A stretch of DNA of 64,000 nucleotides from Symbiodinium microadriaticum (GCA_001939145.1 LSRX01000594.1:270584-334583); one strand, 5' to 3'; shown: positions 23,301-36,019, counted from the first letter of the stretch. A program made the numbers and translations. Notes: a model not told the origin generated them from the sequence alone.

Positions 23301-26300
23301 AGCACCAAACTCCAATGCTCCATAGCATTGGCTCAGCTATCTCTTCGCTCGTCTTTTCTTTGTCCCACCCTCCCTCCCTGATTCTTGCTGCCGGATGATG
23401 GGAAAGGGTATTAGGGATACGCCTGTCCTTCTTCCAAGCTTGCGTGTCTTCGACCACCGAACCTATGCGCTCAGGACATGAGCATGTGTCCAGGCACGAA
23501 AAGACCAATGGCCTTAGGCCGATTGAGTCTACTCACCTATGTTACCGAGGACGCTCTGACGAAAAAGAACGAAAGATGTGAGCCTGCGCGCATCGGTACT
23601 TCTATGCGCCAGGTGGTTTGCGAAAGGCCTTTCCAACTGAAGGGGCGGCGGCTCAGAAACACGCCATGCTGCCCAGTTTGATCTGGCGGTCGGACAGTTT
23701 CAAGTTGGCAAGTAATGTCGACTTCAGAGCATTCCTGATCCCGTGAGAGCGCATCTGAGATCAGATCTATTTGCCTGTTATGCGTGAGATTCGAGCAGCT
23801 AGTTCAACCCATCGTGTCGCCGGAACTGGGGTGTCGAGCGCAAGAACTTCTGAACCATTCAAGTATGGCTAGCAGATGTATGTGCGGGGATGCCAAAAGC
23901 TTGTAAGCTTGTACCACTACCAGACGAAGCTGTTGCCAGTCAGACGGCCGCAGTGCCAGTCTGGATCCTTAGGCACTGCCTTTATGCATAAAGACCACGA
24001 CTGCAGCCGGATCAGATGCTAAGCACATCTCTGTCACTGCAAGCGCACCAACTCGCATGCTTGGATGCTGCGCGGCGCATGATTGCCAGGCTGGAGCAGC
24101 GCGCATCCAAAACAGGTGTTTACAGCGGAGATCTTCGACTGGAGATAAAGGCCAGGGCACATGGAAACCGCCCACGTGAGGTCGGAAGAGGCAAGAGACG
24201 AATCTAGAATGATCCAGGTTCGGTCTTGGAAGCCCCGTCTTCAAGCTCGCTTGGAGGGCAAAGCTGGCATGGCATGATCGTTCGCGCTGGTGTTTGGGTT
24301 GCTTGCTTGCCCGATTCGAACAGGTTGGCCGGTGCAGAAAGAGTGGGGTCTTCAGAAGCCCTGCGTGTCAGAGCATGTGCTGGACTTGCACAACTGTCTC
24401 AGGCAGTCCACGGAAGCAAGTGCTGCGCTGTTGCAAGGCACCTGCCAGAAGTGCAGTGTCTGGATGCGCGAATATTCGCGAGTCTTTGTCTCAGAGTCGC
24501 CCACGAAGTATGAAGGCGAGCTGCGGCGCTGCAGGCACCAGTTCACAGCGCATACCCGAACGCAATCTCAACACTCTCTTGCCAGTCTCGTCATCACATC
24601 CGATGATCTCGATTGCCCTTTGACGCTTCTCCAAGTTGCGACGTTTGCGGCTCGTGTTGTTCGTTTCAAACCAATGCTCTGCCGATCTTCCCCTGTGCGG
24701 AATTCAGAGGTCGCACCCGCAGTACCTTGCATTGGAAGAGCCTGACACAAAGAGCAGCAAGGTGCACTTGGAGTCTGATCTGAAAGTAGCTAAAGTACCC
24801 ACAAGTCAAGCCGGGGAATGTTAGGAGATCTCCGTGAGGCTCACTGACGAGGACTTGTTCTTGTCAGCAGCCTTGGCAGTCTGGCCCGGGCGAACTGCCA
24901 TGCGCCTGGCAGGGCATCCGGTTGCAGGGCAAGCTGACAGCGCTCTTTGATGCTGCCGCACACGAGTTGCGACTGCCAGGTGGGCTCTGTCTTGTTAACA
25001 GCGTCTGTTCATATTGACATGAGTTCAGCGAAGCCTGCACAGTTCTGCTTCGTGTTGATACCGTCGGAGTGCACACCCTGCGCCTCCTCATCCTGGCGGA
25101 GGCAATGAGTTCTTGAAGAGCGGAAGAGAGTTGTAGAATGTGTGCCTATGTGTGCCTCGTGGGATGGCTGGTACTCGTAGGGACGCCGCAGGCAGAGGGC
25201 CCTGGTGGGCCTAAATGTGACCAGAGACAGTGGATCACCCTGGAGGACGGCTTAATGTGGTGAGCGCTGTATCTTTGCTGAAAGATGTCGCGGCATCATT
25301 GGATTATGTCTTCAATTGGTACCTTTTAAGCCTTGGCACGAAGATGCTTCCATAGCCTGCCGCATGCGCCTGGCTTGCACGGAGGACCAGGTTGGGGTTG
25401 AACCGGCTGTGTCCGTGACGGCGAGGCAAACAACAGGAGCTCCAATCGAAATCTTTCCACATCTCCAAGCACCGAGGCCGAGCCCGTCCTTCACCTCGGA
25501 CGGTTTGGATCACAGTCTTTGCCTAAGCTCAACCCTTCCATAGCAGTCCGATCCGTTTTTAGGTCGTTTCATCTTCACGTGCCTCGTGGAGAACCGTGCG
25601 GCAGCACCTGTACACGTGCGATGCAAAGGGGGTGGCATGAGATTGTCGTCGAGTCCTGTGGAGTCGGGTCTATTTGCTTTACAGATGCGCTGAGGTCACC
25701 GGCATGAGCGGCTTCTGTGATACTGGACTGGTGCCATTGGACCTACAAGCATTCACCACAGGTGCAAATGTGGCTACGGCAGAAGCAACTGGGGTGCTAC
25801 ATGTCTTGTCCAGGCGAGCCACTGATTGAACCAGGCGACTCCGTGGCTTGGACAGCAGCGAAGAAGTGCAGCAGAGATGCCTCATTGTCGGCTCTGCCCG
25901 TGGCCCACGCAGTGGGTATTGAGGGTATTGTATCAGTGCGGATAGCCGATGAGAAAGAATGTGGGACCGCGGGTTGGGACTTCCGCGGTAGTAAAGGAGA
26001 CTAAATGCAGGTGCACTCCTGCACTTTTGAGCTCCAGATTGTTGATTTCGGGGTTCGCCCTTGTTGCTGGCTCGAGGAAGGTGCAATGTGTCGTGGTGCT
26101 GGTGCCGCTGGCAGTAGGAGGAGCAGTTAGTAGCAGTAGTGGTCGTCGTCGTGCACTGCTCTCGTCTCACCGATCTTCCGATGACGAAGCACAGCGCCGG
26201 CTTTTGCGTGGCGACTCCTTTGGCAGCATCCTTGCAATCGATTTAACTGTCTAGCCACAGACCTGTCTTGAGATCCAGGTGCGGGGACAGATGCACAAAG

Positions 26301-26390
26301 GATGCAGTAGAATGGCAGGTCGTCGGCAAACTCAATCAATCAACTGCCATTCACCTAGAGGTGTGTCAGTCCGTGGGCAGGACTACTGTT
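17361..26390. other. Long region without recognised genes
   Basis: Only isolated short readings are present. The most protein-like are 22302-22757 and 22636-23262 on the + strand, and 24290-24745 on the + strand. No catalytic motif, domain or RNA gene can be named. Given the intron structure seen in the protease, short exons of ordinary genes could be hidden here, but I cannot identify them by eye. Confidence 0.3.
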
Positions 26391-26397
26391 TTTTTCT

Positions 26398-26454
26398 ACT
26401 ACTTCTGCTTCTCCTCCTCCTACTACTACTACCACCACCACCACCACCACCACG

Positions 26455-26486
<32 letters not shown>

Positions 26487-26581
26487 TACCACTACTACCA
26501 CTACTACCACTACAACCACTACTACCACTACTACCACTACTACCACTACCACTACTACCACTACGACCACTACCACTACCA

Positions 26582-26626
<45 letters not shown>

Positions 26627-26640
26627 TACTACTACTACCA
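26398..26640. repeat. (CTA/CCA)n trinucleotide microsatellite
   Basis: About 240 bases of CTA/ACC/ACT triplets. A long poly-Val reading on the minus strand and poly-Tyr/His and poly-Leu readings on the plus strand come from this repeat only. Confidence 0.95.
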
Positions 26641-26903
26641 CCTCCAGCCGCCAGTGCACCCGTCAACCCGAACGTGATCACAATGCCAGCCATGTGCGAT
26701 CACTACATGCAGTGGGGTGTTAACTCCTTCCCAGACTTCACTCCGGAGAGCCGCAAGCTCATCTCCATTGCCTACTACGTCTGTGACATGGATGCCGCCA
26801 ACTATTGCATGTCGAACAAACAGAAGCTACTACTACCCCCACAACTACTGCCAGTATTCATTCTGGTACAGTACTCGTACCAAGAACAGCAACGGCAGCA
26901 GTA
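26641..26903 (+). CDS. Possible exon, unknown protein
   Basis: Straight after the microsatellite the + strand reads PPAASAPVNPNVITMPAMCD and continues with a Trp/Tyr/Asp-rich natural composition through YYVCDMDAANYC (about 26790). It is more protein-like than its surroundings, but I cannot name a family. It probably ends near 26820, where composition becomes Gln/Leu-biased. Splice sites are not determined. Confidence 0.3.
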
Positions 26904-29900
26904 GGGTTCAGGGTTTGGCATTACGTTTTCCTTGCTTTCCCTCCTTCCGTTCCTCATTCTCCGATCTCTCCAAGGACGGGTGGTCGAAAAGACAGGTAAG
27001 AGCTGGGGAGCCTGCTTTGGCTTGGGTAGGGCTACACCAAAGCTGGCACAGCCGGTTTCCATATCACACCCACTACGGTACAGCGACCCTTGGAAAGGCG
27101 GTGGTGCGGGGGTCGTGGTGCAGGGATGCGGTGGACCGGAGGTCCCGACAAGTGCTGCTTTTTCTAAGCTTGAGGTCAGAGGCCGTGTTGGCGATTTTCT
27201 TTTGCAGCAAGTCAAGCTCATTTTGCAGTGAGTCAAGCTAAGGTTCAATTGCTCTATGCTTTGTGCTGGCCAGCTGAAGGAGCACAGGTGCAGCAGGAAG
27301 CAAGGCACTCTTGCAGCAGCTAGTTGCACAGCTGTAGTCGGAGTCAGTTCTTCAGACTTTCACATCTTGCGAAGGTGGCGGCTCTTGCACGCATGTCGGC
27401 AAGCTGCTGTGGCCTCCTCGGCTGTAGCACTTGCAGCTGCTGCCCAACTTGAATGCAAATCAAGGCAGTCAGCTACAAGTCCAAATCGAAGACGCACAGT
27501 GCGCCGCCTAGACACTGATGTCGCATAGCATCGCATAGCTTGGCTTGAGCGGCTTTATCTCTGACAACCCACCATAGTTCGGTACTGTTTCCAGACGTAA
27601 AATTTGCAACACACATCCAACGTGTTCGATCCGGCTTGTTTCGCAGAAGCGCTCACTTGTCAAAATGCAGCACGAAGAACGGAGCCAGGATTGACTGGAG
27701 TGGAAATACACTGGGCATTTATTTTGGTGAGTCGTTGTTGTTCTGCTCGATTGTCTAAATGTTGCAGTACATTGCCGATGTGCCGCTGCATCTATTTTGG
27801 TGGTCCTGGAAATGGAAACTGCGGCGATCACCTGTGGTATGAATGCTCTGAACGTTTTGCTGCAAAACCCCTAGCGATGCAGTGTGAAATATGGGGTATA
27901 TGGGGTTTTGTAGTGCACCAAGTCCTTGGGCTTCATGCGGTTCTTGTCTTTCGCTGACACTCTACTGTTGTTTTGCCACCGTGCTGCGTCGACCAGTTCT
28001 CCAGGAAAGCCCATTGCAACGGATCTAGCGGTGCAGTGGCGACAAGGAGCGACGATCGGCGAGGCCAATGCTCTCTAGGAGCTGTCTGAGATGTAATTAA
28101 TCATGTAGTAATCATATGCACTGCATGGTGTGAGGCTTTCTCTTTGCAAGTGCCCTTGGAGCGCCCTGGTGCCCGGTGTGCGAACGAAAAGCCAACGCTG
28201 TCGCTGAGATGAGAGCGCGTTCGGTGCATCGCGTCGGCGCAAGGTCCGGAAGCTCCTCCCTGTCCTCTGGATCTCCATTTGTTGGCTCCAGCCGCTGCGG
28301 AGGCGAGGCTCCAGGCTCCGTTTTGTTGTTGGCCGGCTCTTCTTCCTTGGACCAGAGGTGTCCCAGCTGGTACCTGTGACAGTCAAGATTCGGAATGCGC
28401 CTTCGCCTTGGCTGACCTCGCCTGTGCCTGCTGAATCCATGGGTCTCTTGCGAACAAGAGCGAGATTCGTTGATCAGGTCTCTCGCAGGTCCAGTATCGT
28501 TTTACTTCGTCGCTGTGCGAAGCTGAGCTCAGAGGGGTCGGGCCTGGGATTTAGAGCGCGACTGGCTGAGGCGGTGTGGGGGTTTGGTGTTGCAGGGAAC
28601 GCACCTGGGAGGCGGCACAGCTGAGACCCGCGCGAAACCACTTTGGTTGAAGGATCCCCGCCGCCACAATTGGGTGCTGTCATTGCGCGACTCCGCAGTG
28701 CACGAATCCTGGTTCCGACGTGAATCAAGTGTGTTCTCCATGTGTAGGGATGAGAAAAGCGTGCATTCGGGTGGATAGCGGACGGGACTGCGGACAGGCA
28801 GCCTTTTTCTATTGGGATGTGCGCCGATGCAGGGCTGTGGTTGGCTTGCCACGTCCCGTGATGTCCTGTCTCAAACGAGGCGCTTTGACGTAGGCTTTAT
28901 TCCGCCAAGGCGTTGTCGTTCCGATATTGAACAGCATGGGGGGACCCTTCGGCACCCAGCTCTTGATGTAGCAGTTGCAATACTGCTGTGGAACAAGACG
29001 TTTCGAGCAGACGCAAACATCCGGGTCCTAAATACGCTTGAAACAGAGCAGATAATTACTTGCAGAGCAGCCTTTCCTCAAACTGCGACTTTGCCTGGAC
29101 GTCGGCGGTGTTGATTCCTTGGTGCAAGCAAGGGGATTAGTCGAACCTGTGTGGGAGGACCTTTATTTTTCACGTTGCAAGCATCTGACTCCGGAAGTGA
29201 ACTCAAATTCACGACAGTTCAGCCTGCATCCATTCACATTGCGTATGTTTGAAGCGGCCGAACAGTTTCCCAAGTTGCGACCGCATAATGAGATAACAGA
29301 GCACCAAGGAGTCGACTGCAGACTTGGCGTGGGTGGGCTGCGAGCGGTCGGAAATAATCCGCCTGTCGGCATCTTATTCGACATAAGACTCAAGTCGGTA
29401 AGAAGATGGCGATCTTTCCCTTCACAGGCCTGCCAACGAGTACCACTCAGAAACAATTCAAGCGTGCGCTTCCAACTGTGGTGAGACAGCAATAGAGCTA
29501 TCAAGGGTATAAGAGTTCTGCTTGCGTTCAGCGAAGGTACTTCTCCCAGCCAGGGGTCTACAACCTCAATCGGTTCCGGCTTTTCGTGGTCGGCATGTGC
29601 TTGGCCTTGGGTCGCTGCTTCTTCGATTGCCTGCAATGGAATTTTGACGGCCGCGATTGCAGGCCATCCAGCACCGTCCCGGCCTCCGAGCAGGCCGTAA
29701 CGAAGCATTGGCTTGGCCCTTTGGCAATTCAGCTTTCGGCTTTGGAGTCGTCAAAGGCGCCAATGGCTTTCGCGGTGCCCTTCGAGCGGCTTCTTCATGC
29801 TTTTGCCTCGGCTTGCTGCGACTTGTGTGACTGGAAATCGGAAGGAGTCCGAACTCCGAGGTTCAAGCATCCGGCGACACCGTGGAAAACAATCATCCAA

Positions 29901-30180
29901 CCGCAACTGTTGGGCCACCCCAATACCAGCCCGAGGCTTTCACTATCAAGCACTTCGACCTGTTTTATTGACCATTAAAAACATAAACGTGCCCAACACG
30001 AATATACGAAATAAATCTAACCGCCGCTAAGTGCCACATAAACGAAAAACAGGATGGGTAACATCGCATTCGACAAGGGTTTTGTTGTCCGTGTGGAGGT
30101 CTGCTTTTTCGAGGAAAGAGGGGTTTTGTCACATTGTTTGGTAAGTTCGGAATGGTGTTTTATCGATTTCCGTGTTGATA
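26904..30180. other. Unassigned region
   Basis: Short competing ORFs on both strands, none with a recognisable motif. From about 29940 the base composition drifts towards AT, leading into the anomalous block described below. Confidence 0.3.
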
Positions 30181-30196
30181 CGGAAGTGTGTTTATA

Positions 30197-30218
30197 TATA
30201 TATATATATATATATAGC
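30197..30218. repeat. (AT)n microsatellite
   Basis: Short TA dinucleotide run in an AT-leaning region. Confidence 0.9.
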
Positions 30219-30221
30219 ATG

Positions 30222-30830
30222 CTAAGTACAGCTTAGTTGGATACCACTCCATCGGATTGTTTGCATAACTCTGCATATGAAGCATGACGAAAATTCGTTT
30301 ATTGAATTAGATAGATGATAAATGTACATACATATGATTTTTCTATAAAACTCTGCGCGCTTCCTCCGGTGTCGGATTTGCGCAGGACGGCTGATGGTAC
30401 GAAACCACAAAACCCTGCGATTTGGGATTTTGGGATCGTCGGCAATGCTGGGGCTGTCTGCCTTTAAATAAAGGCTAATCCTTAGTACGAAACCAAGAAA
30501 ACTTTGAAGTTTCGAGGGTTTCGTAGCAGACGCGCTGCGGAGTACAAAATACCTGGGATTTCGGGGTCTCGCGTTGTACAATCCCGAAAAAGTATGCACC
30601 AGATTCCCGGAAAATTCAGTGTCTCGTACCACGACATCTAGATTCGCTTTCACTTCGATACGCCGCTTCGACAAACATCGGATATCCTCGACGTTCAATA
30701 CTATAGTGAGTGGTTGGACACTTGGTACATGCCACGCATGCCGTGCACAATGTACTCTAACATGGTAAGGTACCTTAATTGAGGACTTACCGGGACTTAC
30801 CGTGTCGGTCGCACTGTCGCATGGACCCAC
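30222..30830 (-). other. 202-codon ORF, probably not a gene
   Basis: The minus strand is open for 202 codons but shows no motif. The DNA contains repeated phrases such as 'gtacgaaacca' (30396, 30485), 'gggatttcgggg' and 'gggattttggga', suggesting a diverged repeat. I keep it as a region note. Confidence 0.2.
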
Positions 30831-30839
30831 CAGACATCG

Positions 30840-31720
30840 CAGTTACAGACCGGAACGTGGAAACGGAAATTGTGGGCGAGGGCGTGTGCGTCGTGGGCAG
30901 TGTCGTGGAGTAGCGGGCGAGGTCGGGGTGTGTCACGGGAGTAAGGGCGAGGGCGGAGTGGCGGGCGAGGGCGTGTGTTTTGTGGGGAGTGTCGCGAAGT
31001 GGCAGGCGAGCGCGTCAGTGTTGTGGGAGTGTTGAGGAGAGGGGAGGGGCTGCGTGTGCGTCGTGGGCATGGGCGGGCGAGAGGGTCGGACGGGAGCAAG
31101 GGCATGTGTGTTGGGGGGCATGTCGTGCGAATTTGAAAGGAGTGTCGCGGAGTGGTGGGCGTGTCGTTGGCGGAGTCGAGCTGAGTATCGCGGAATGACG
31201 GGCGAGGGTTAGTGCGCCGTGGGGAGTGTCGCGGAGTGCGGTAAGGGTGTATCGAGAGGCGAGTGTCGCGAAATGGTGGACAAGGGCCTTTGCGATGTGG
31301 GGAGTGTCGCGGAGTGGCGAGCGAGGGCATGTGTGTCGGGAGTGGTGGGCGAGGTGGAGTGTCGTGGAGTGGCGGACGGGAGTCGCGCCATGGCGGAGGC
31401 GTGAGTGTCGTGGTGATTCGTGGTGGGGAGGGTCGGGCGAGGGTGGGTCTGAGGGAGTGTCGTGAACCGAGGGCATATAGGTCGAACTTGAGGGGAGCGT
31501 TGCGGGATGGCAGAGGAGGGCGAATCGAGGAGAGCGTCGTGGAATAATTGGGGAGGGCCTGTGAGGGTCGTCGGGATGTCGAGAAGAAGATCGTGGAGTG
31601 GTGGGTGAGGGAATATACTGAGTATAAGATGTAGGGAATGGCGAGGGAGTTAGATTGGGAGTGGTAGCGGAGGTTCGAGGGGAGTGAAGTCACGGGCACA
31701 GGCGATTTGTCGTGAGCTGG
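30840..31720. repeat. GC-rich minisatellite, unit about 40 bp
   Basis: Imperfect tandem copies of a unit close to GGGGAGTGTCGCGGAGTGGC followed by GGGCGAGGGC and a GTGTGT spacer. Clear copies are at about 30980, 31218, 31260 and 31297. The C-rich strand has no stops over 419 codons (30797-32056, minus), giving a Pro/Arg/His/Ser/Thr low-complexity reading with a repeated TPRHSP-like motif. I regard this ORF as a by-product of the repeat. The unit degenerates towards 31700. Confidence 0.8.
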
Positions 31721-32049
31721 AAACATCGTTGACGGAATGTTGCGCGAGGGTGAGGGGAGTATCGTGGCATGCGGAGTGGTGGGATAATGAGGGCTTAAGC
31801 GTAAGGCAATGTCATGGGGCGGGTGAGGTCGAGGTAAGTGATTTGGAGTTACTCGTAGGCGAGGATAAATATGTCGTGGGAAGTGTCTCGATGGCCGAGG
31901 GTAGATCGAGAAGGCGTCGCGCTCTGGTGGGCGAGGGTATCGCATAATTTTTTTGGATTGATGTGAAATGTTGGGTGAAGGATTTTGATTACACGTCGTA
32001 CTTTGGCGGCATTTGAAGGGAAATAATGGTAGGTGTGAGGGGGGGGGGC

Positions 32050-33830
32050 GACACATGTCTTAATAGAAATATACGTAAAATAAATAATCGTATTAGAAAT
32101 ATGAATTCGTGAATGACAAATAATTAAGATTTTGGAATAAGAGGAGGTCAATATATTGGAAATAATCGATTTTTTTAACAATATATATAAGAGAAATTTT
32201 GATTTATTAAAGAGAAAATATAAGAAGAAAGATATGAATTATGAATGGAAAATACTTGAATTTATTTATTTCTATTATTATAACTGATTGACGTAGTAGT
32301 ATAATAATAAGAATCGTGAAAAGAAACTCTTAAAAAATAGATTATCTAAATATATAATTATGTCGAATTTATTTATGTAATATTTTCTGAAATTTGTTAA
32401 ATAGAGTTTTAAAGAATAGTAAAATCTAAGATTTTAAGTCGATATTTATAATTTGTTATTATATATAATTTTGGAGTAAGAAGAGACCTATAATTTAATG
32501 AGATTAAGAATTTAATTTTTCGAAGATTTAAGGTAGGTTATAGATATTTCTTTCGTCTGAAATAACAATAATATTAACCTTTGAATTATAAGATCTTTTA
32601 TTATAATTCAAATCTCGTCCGCCGAGAAAAAAAAGAGTTTTAGTCTCGGGATAATTTTGCAAATAATCTGTAGATTTTGTTAGTCTGCGAGAATGGGTGG
32701 CGTCGCTCGTCGATTTTAGAGAGCAGAAAAAAGACTCGGATTTTTATATATAATTTAAAATTCTTTAGTATCCAATTTCGGAAATTTCAGAATTTAAATG
32801 AAATAAAATATAAATTCGATCCAAGTCTTTATCTAAATTTGAGAATTAGATATTTTAAAAAAATAAAACAGATAATGTAAAATTCATATTTCTCTTTATA
32901 TTATCTCAATTATATTTTTGCAATTATTTGTCTTCAATTTCAATTGATTACTAAAGATATACGATGAGCTCGAAATTAATTTCAAATCTTAAAATAAAAA
33001 TATAGAATTATTACATTTAATATAAATATTAATTATTTCACAACAAATTCCGAATCTAAAAAATCATAAATTCTGTTATAAATAGCCTAATACTTAAAAT
33101 AACATTTGAAAATATAATAATCTTTATGCTATTTCAAATCAAGATAATATATCTATTAATAATACATTAAAAATAATCGCATCTTCAACCACCTAATCCA
33201 TCTAACCACCGAATATCGTAATCAATATTCCAAAATAATACAAACTATTTAAGAATTTCTAATTTTCGATAAATATATTTCATATAGTTTCTCTCGTCCT
33301 CCACTCCGCGACACTCCCCATAAAACGCACCCTCGCCCCAAGACAATATAATAAAGACTAGAAAGAATAGAATTAACCGAAAATATCACAAAATAAAGTG
33401 CAAATTTTCTCGAGAAGTAAATCGAAATAAAACGATAATTTCTCCCAAGTTTCGCATTTTATATACATATACATATATAACTATATATATATATGTATAT
33501 CTATATATATATATCTATATATATATCTATCTATCTATTTATCTGTCTATCTATCTCTCTCTTTCTCTCTATCTTCTTCTTTATTTCTCTATCTTTTTAA
33601 AATATAAAGAAAGTAATAATATAGTGTTTAGAATGCAATTATTTAAAAAATATGTCTCTTAAGTCAAAAAGTATGAATTTATAAAAAGCAATTTCAATAT
33701 CGATTTGTTAATTTTATACGATGTTGAATTTGTCCATTCATTTTTCAAAATAGAAAATTAAAATATCTACGTTGAATGTAATTCTGTGAAGTATCCAAAT
33801 TGCCGCTTTTTCTGTTTTCACTCATCAATT
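32050..33830. other. Very AT-rich island
   Basis: About 1.8 kb, by eye roughly four fifths A+T, sharply different from the surrounding near-balanced DNA. No ORF above about 70 codons. A TA/TC microsatellite lies at 33465-33600. One reverse-complement copy of the adjacent minisatellite unit sits inside at 33297-33340. Nothing else is recognised. Confidence 0.75.
33297..33340 (-). repeat. Single inverted minisatellite unit
   Basis: Read on the minus strand, this is GGGGCGAGGGTGCGTTTTAT then GGGGAGTGTCGCGGAGTGGA. It closely matches the unit at about 30962-31005 (with GTGTGTTTTGTGGGGAGTGT), but in opposite orientation and stranded in AT-rich DNA. Confidence 0.8.
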
Positions 33831-33949
33831 TTGAAGAAGTCTTCAAAGTGACAGAGCTCTACAAGGGGCAATTCAAATCATGATGCCAGACGAGTATGAG
33901 AACGGTTCGGTGGCAGTCCTCTTCCAAATGTTGCATCGAATTTGCCTAG

Positions 33950-34591
33950 TTGTTGCACTCAGCAGCTGCTACCAAATGCATGAATGGAGTGGCACAAGCA
34001 CCTGCCAGTCAAGAAGGCACCGATAAAATCACTTCGCATGCTACAGGCCCTGCCTTTGGGCTTTCGACATCGACTGAAGCCACTCCGCCGCTGTCATCCA
34101 GATGCACAACGCTGAACCCAGCTTGGTTTACCTGCAGACAAATGAAGCAAAGCTGCCAAGATGTGCCGTGGCGAGCACGTTTCGTGCTGGGCAACTCTTC
34201 TGCTATGTGCTGCCCTTGCCGAATGGTCATGTTCGGGACAAGTTATGGTATGTGGCTGTTCCATGGTGAACGCGAATATCGTATGACGTCGCCGCAGTAT
34301 GTCTTCCGCTCCCAGGCCGGATTCTCACAACTTGTTGCCTATCGTCTCAACAAAATTACCGGGTTGCCGCCTCCGCTCCACAACAACCACCTCCGCCACC
34401 AGACAGAATCTCGATGCAAAGGCCATTCTCGTCCCTCCTGGCATACAGAGGCTGCACTGCAAGAAATCAATCTGCAGTGTGAATCAGGTACGGCCGGACA
34501 CATCGCAGTTCTGATCATGGACATGGCCATAGGCGCAGATTACTTTTACCTGCAGCAAACTGGTCCATGGCGACCCCCCGACTTAGCATAA
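33950..34591 (+). CDS. Hypothetical protein, 213 codons
   Basis: The longest + reading right of the AT-rich island. A different frame over 34100-34260 (with AKLPRCAVASTFRAGQLFCY) looks equally natural, so this may be two exons in different frames rather than one ORF. No family is recognised. Confidence 0.25.
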   Translation: MLHSAAATKCMNGVAQAPASQEGTDKITSHATGPAFGLSTSTEATPPLSSRCTTLNPAWFTCRQMKQSCQDVPWRARFVLGNSSAMCCPCRMVMFGTSYGMWLFHGEREYRMTSPQYVFRSQAGFSQLVAYRLNKITGLPPPLHNNHLRHQTESRCKGHSRPSWHTEAALQEINLQCESGTAGHIAVLIMDMAIGADYFYLQQTGPWRPPDLA

Positions 34592-34781
34592 CGTTGCGGC
34601 CGTTGGAGCGAGCAGAGTTTTGCGACTCCCCACCGGGTCGAATGCTGGCATGCTGCTTTGCAGCTCGAAACAGTCTGGCATTTTTGGTACTGCTTCGCAG
34701 TACATCTTTGGTACCGCGGAATCGGTCAAAGGCCCGTTGGCGGTTTGAAACAGCATCACAGATGGCGAAGGGCTCTGTCCC

Positions 34782-34936
34782 TCACTCGCTCCGAGGAAAA
34801 AGAAAACTCACAAACTCGTCGTAGTCGATCTGACCTGATGCAAGTGTTAAACGATATCACAAATCCAAAATGACACGCCGCTTGGGCTTCAACCATCGTC
34901 ATCGGTGTCCATGACTTCTGCCAGAATCTCAACATC
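34782..34936 (-). CDS. EF-hand protein, last two exons
   Basis: Calcium-binding EF-hand protein end. Exon 34894-34936 reads DVEILAEVMDTDDD plus one base. A GT-AG intron, 34835-34893 (59 bases), is then removed, and exon 34782-34834 reads GQIDYDEFVSFLFPRSE and stops. The join rebuilds a canonical 12-residue loop, DTDDDGQIDYDE, with Asp at 1, 3 and 5, Gly at 6, Ile at 8 and Glu at 12. The intron splits the Gly codon of the loop. Exons further upstream (minus strand, above 34940) were not identified. It is probably a calmodulin-like or calcium-dependent kinase C-terminus; the partner domain is unknown. Confidence 0.7.
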
Positions 34937-35302
34937 CTGAAGGCAAAATGAGATCTGTGATAATCCCTGATAACATCATCAAGCTGGCTGCGACAGGCCT
35001 TTGCTTTCATCTTGCATGCTTGCAGCAACAACCTGAGTGATTGTTGCGGGGGGCTGCTTGGGTTGCCGAAAGCGATGGGAAACGCAACGGTTATATGACA
35101 GGTTTGAAAGGTTTACATGGATGGATTCATCTAGATAGTGAGACTGCCTTTTGATACACTGCCATGACAAAACGGGAAACGGCTTAAAGAAAAAAGCAAC
35201 AAAAACGCTCGCGGGGGTTGAACAAAGGCGCTTGCATGACCAGTTTCGCTAGGTTGCAAACGGATTCTGCAACCATTCACCCTCATGACATGGTGATCCT
35301 TA

Positions 35303-35382
35303 AGACAAGCTTGTACAGCTTGATTAACTGGGTGTTTGGGGCAGCCCCCCGGGTGCTCGTTGAGACAAGCCTGTGCAGCTTG
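35303..35382. repeat. 60-bp direct repeat
   Basis: GACAAGCTTGTACAGCTTGA at about 35303 recurs as GACAAGCCTGTGCAGCTTGA at about 35363. Both are followed by GC-rich text ending in a run of C (GGGGCAGCCCCCC, GGCGCTACCCCCC). Confidence 0.7.
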
Positions 35383-35517
35383 AAAACAGCCGGTGCGGTC
35401 GGGTTGGCGCTACCCCCCGTTTGTAACACATAACGCTCACATCACAGGCTCTGAAGGGATAAACATGGATTTTGAAACTGTTTCTTTTGATGGCATGGCG
35501 TTGCTTGGTTGCTGCTG

Positions 35518-35650
35518 TAGTAGTCGTAGTAGTCGTAGTAGTCGTAGTAGTCGTAGTAGTCGTAGTAGCCGTCGTCGTCGCAGTCGCAGTCGTAGCAGTC
35601 GTAGCAGTAGCAGTAGCAGTAGCAGTAGGAGTAGTAGTAGTAGTAGTAAC

Positions 35651-35694
<44 letters not shown>

Positions 35695-35798
35695 GAGGAG
35701 GAGGAGGAGTAGGAGTAGTAGGAGTAGTAGGAGTAGTAGGAGTAGTAGGAGGAGGAGGAGTAGGAGTAGGAGTAGGAGTAGGAGTAGGAGTAGGAGTG

Positions 35799-35842
<44 letters not shown>
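35518..35842. repeat. (TAG/GAG)n trinucleotide microsatellite
   Basis: About 325 bases of TAG with CGT, CAG and GAG interruptions. The four ORFs over it (poly-Ser/Arg, poly-Val/Gly, poly-Thr, poly-Leu) are artefacts. A second pure TAG run is at 35957-36001. Confidence 0.95.
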
Positions 35843-35955
35843 TTTGTCACCCACTTGGCACGACAGAGTCAGCACTGCGGGGCCACAACGGTCACGAGGT
35901 AGACCAGGAGGCGACTTCACCGCAAAGGAAAAATGAACCAAACGGGTAAACATTC

Positions 35956-36000
<45 letters not shown>

Positions 36001-36019
36001 CGGTGTGCCCGGAGTTCAA

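Noticed and set aside
30797..32056. 419-codon minus-strand ORF
   Set aside because: It lies in a GC-rich minisatellite whose C-rich strand lacks stop codons. The product is Pro/Arg/His/Ser/Thr low complexity that follows the DNA repeat unit.
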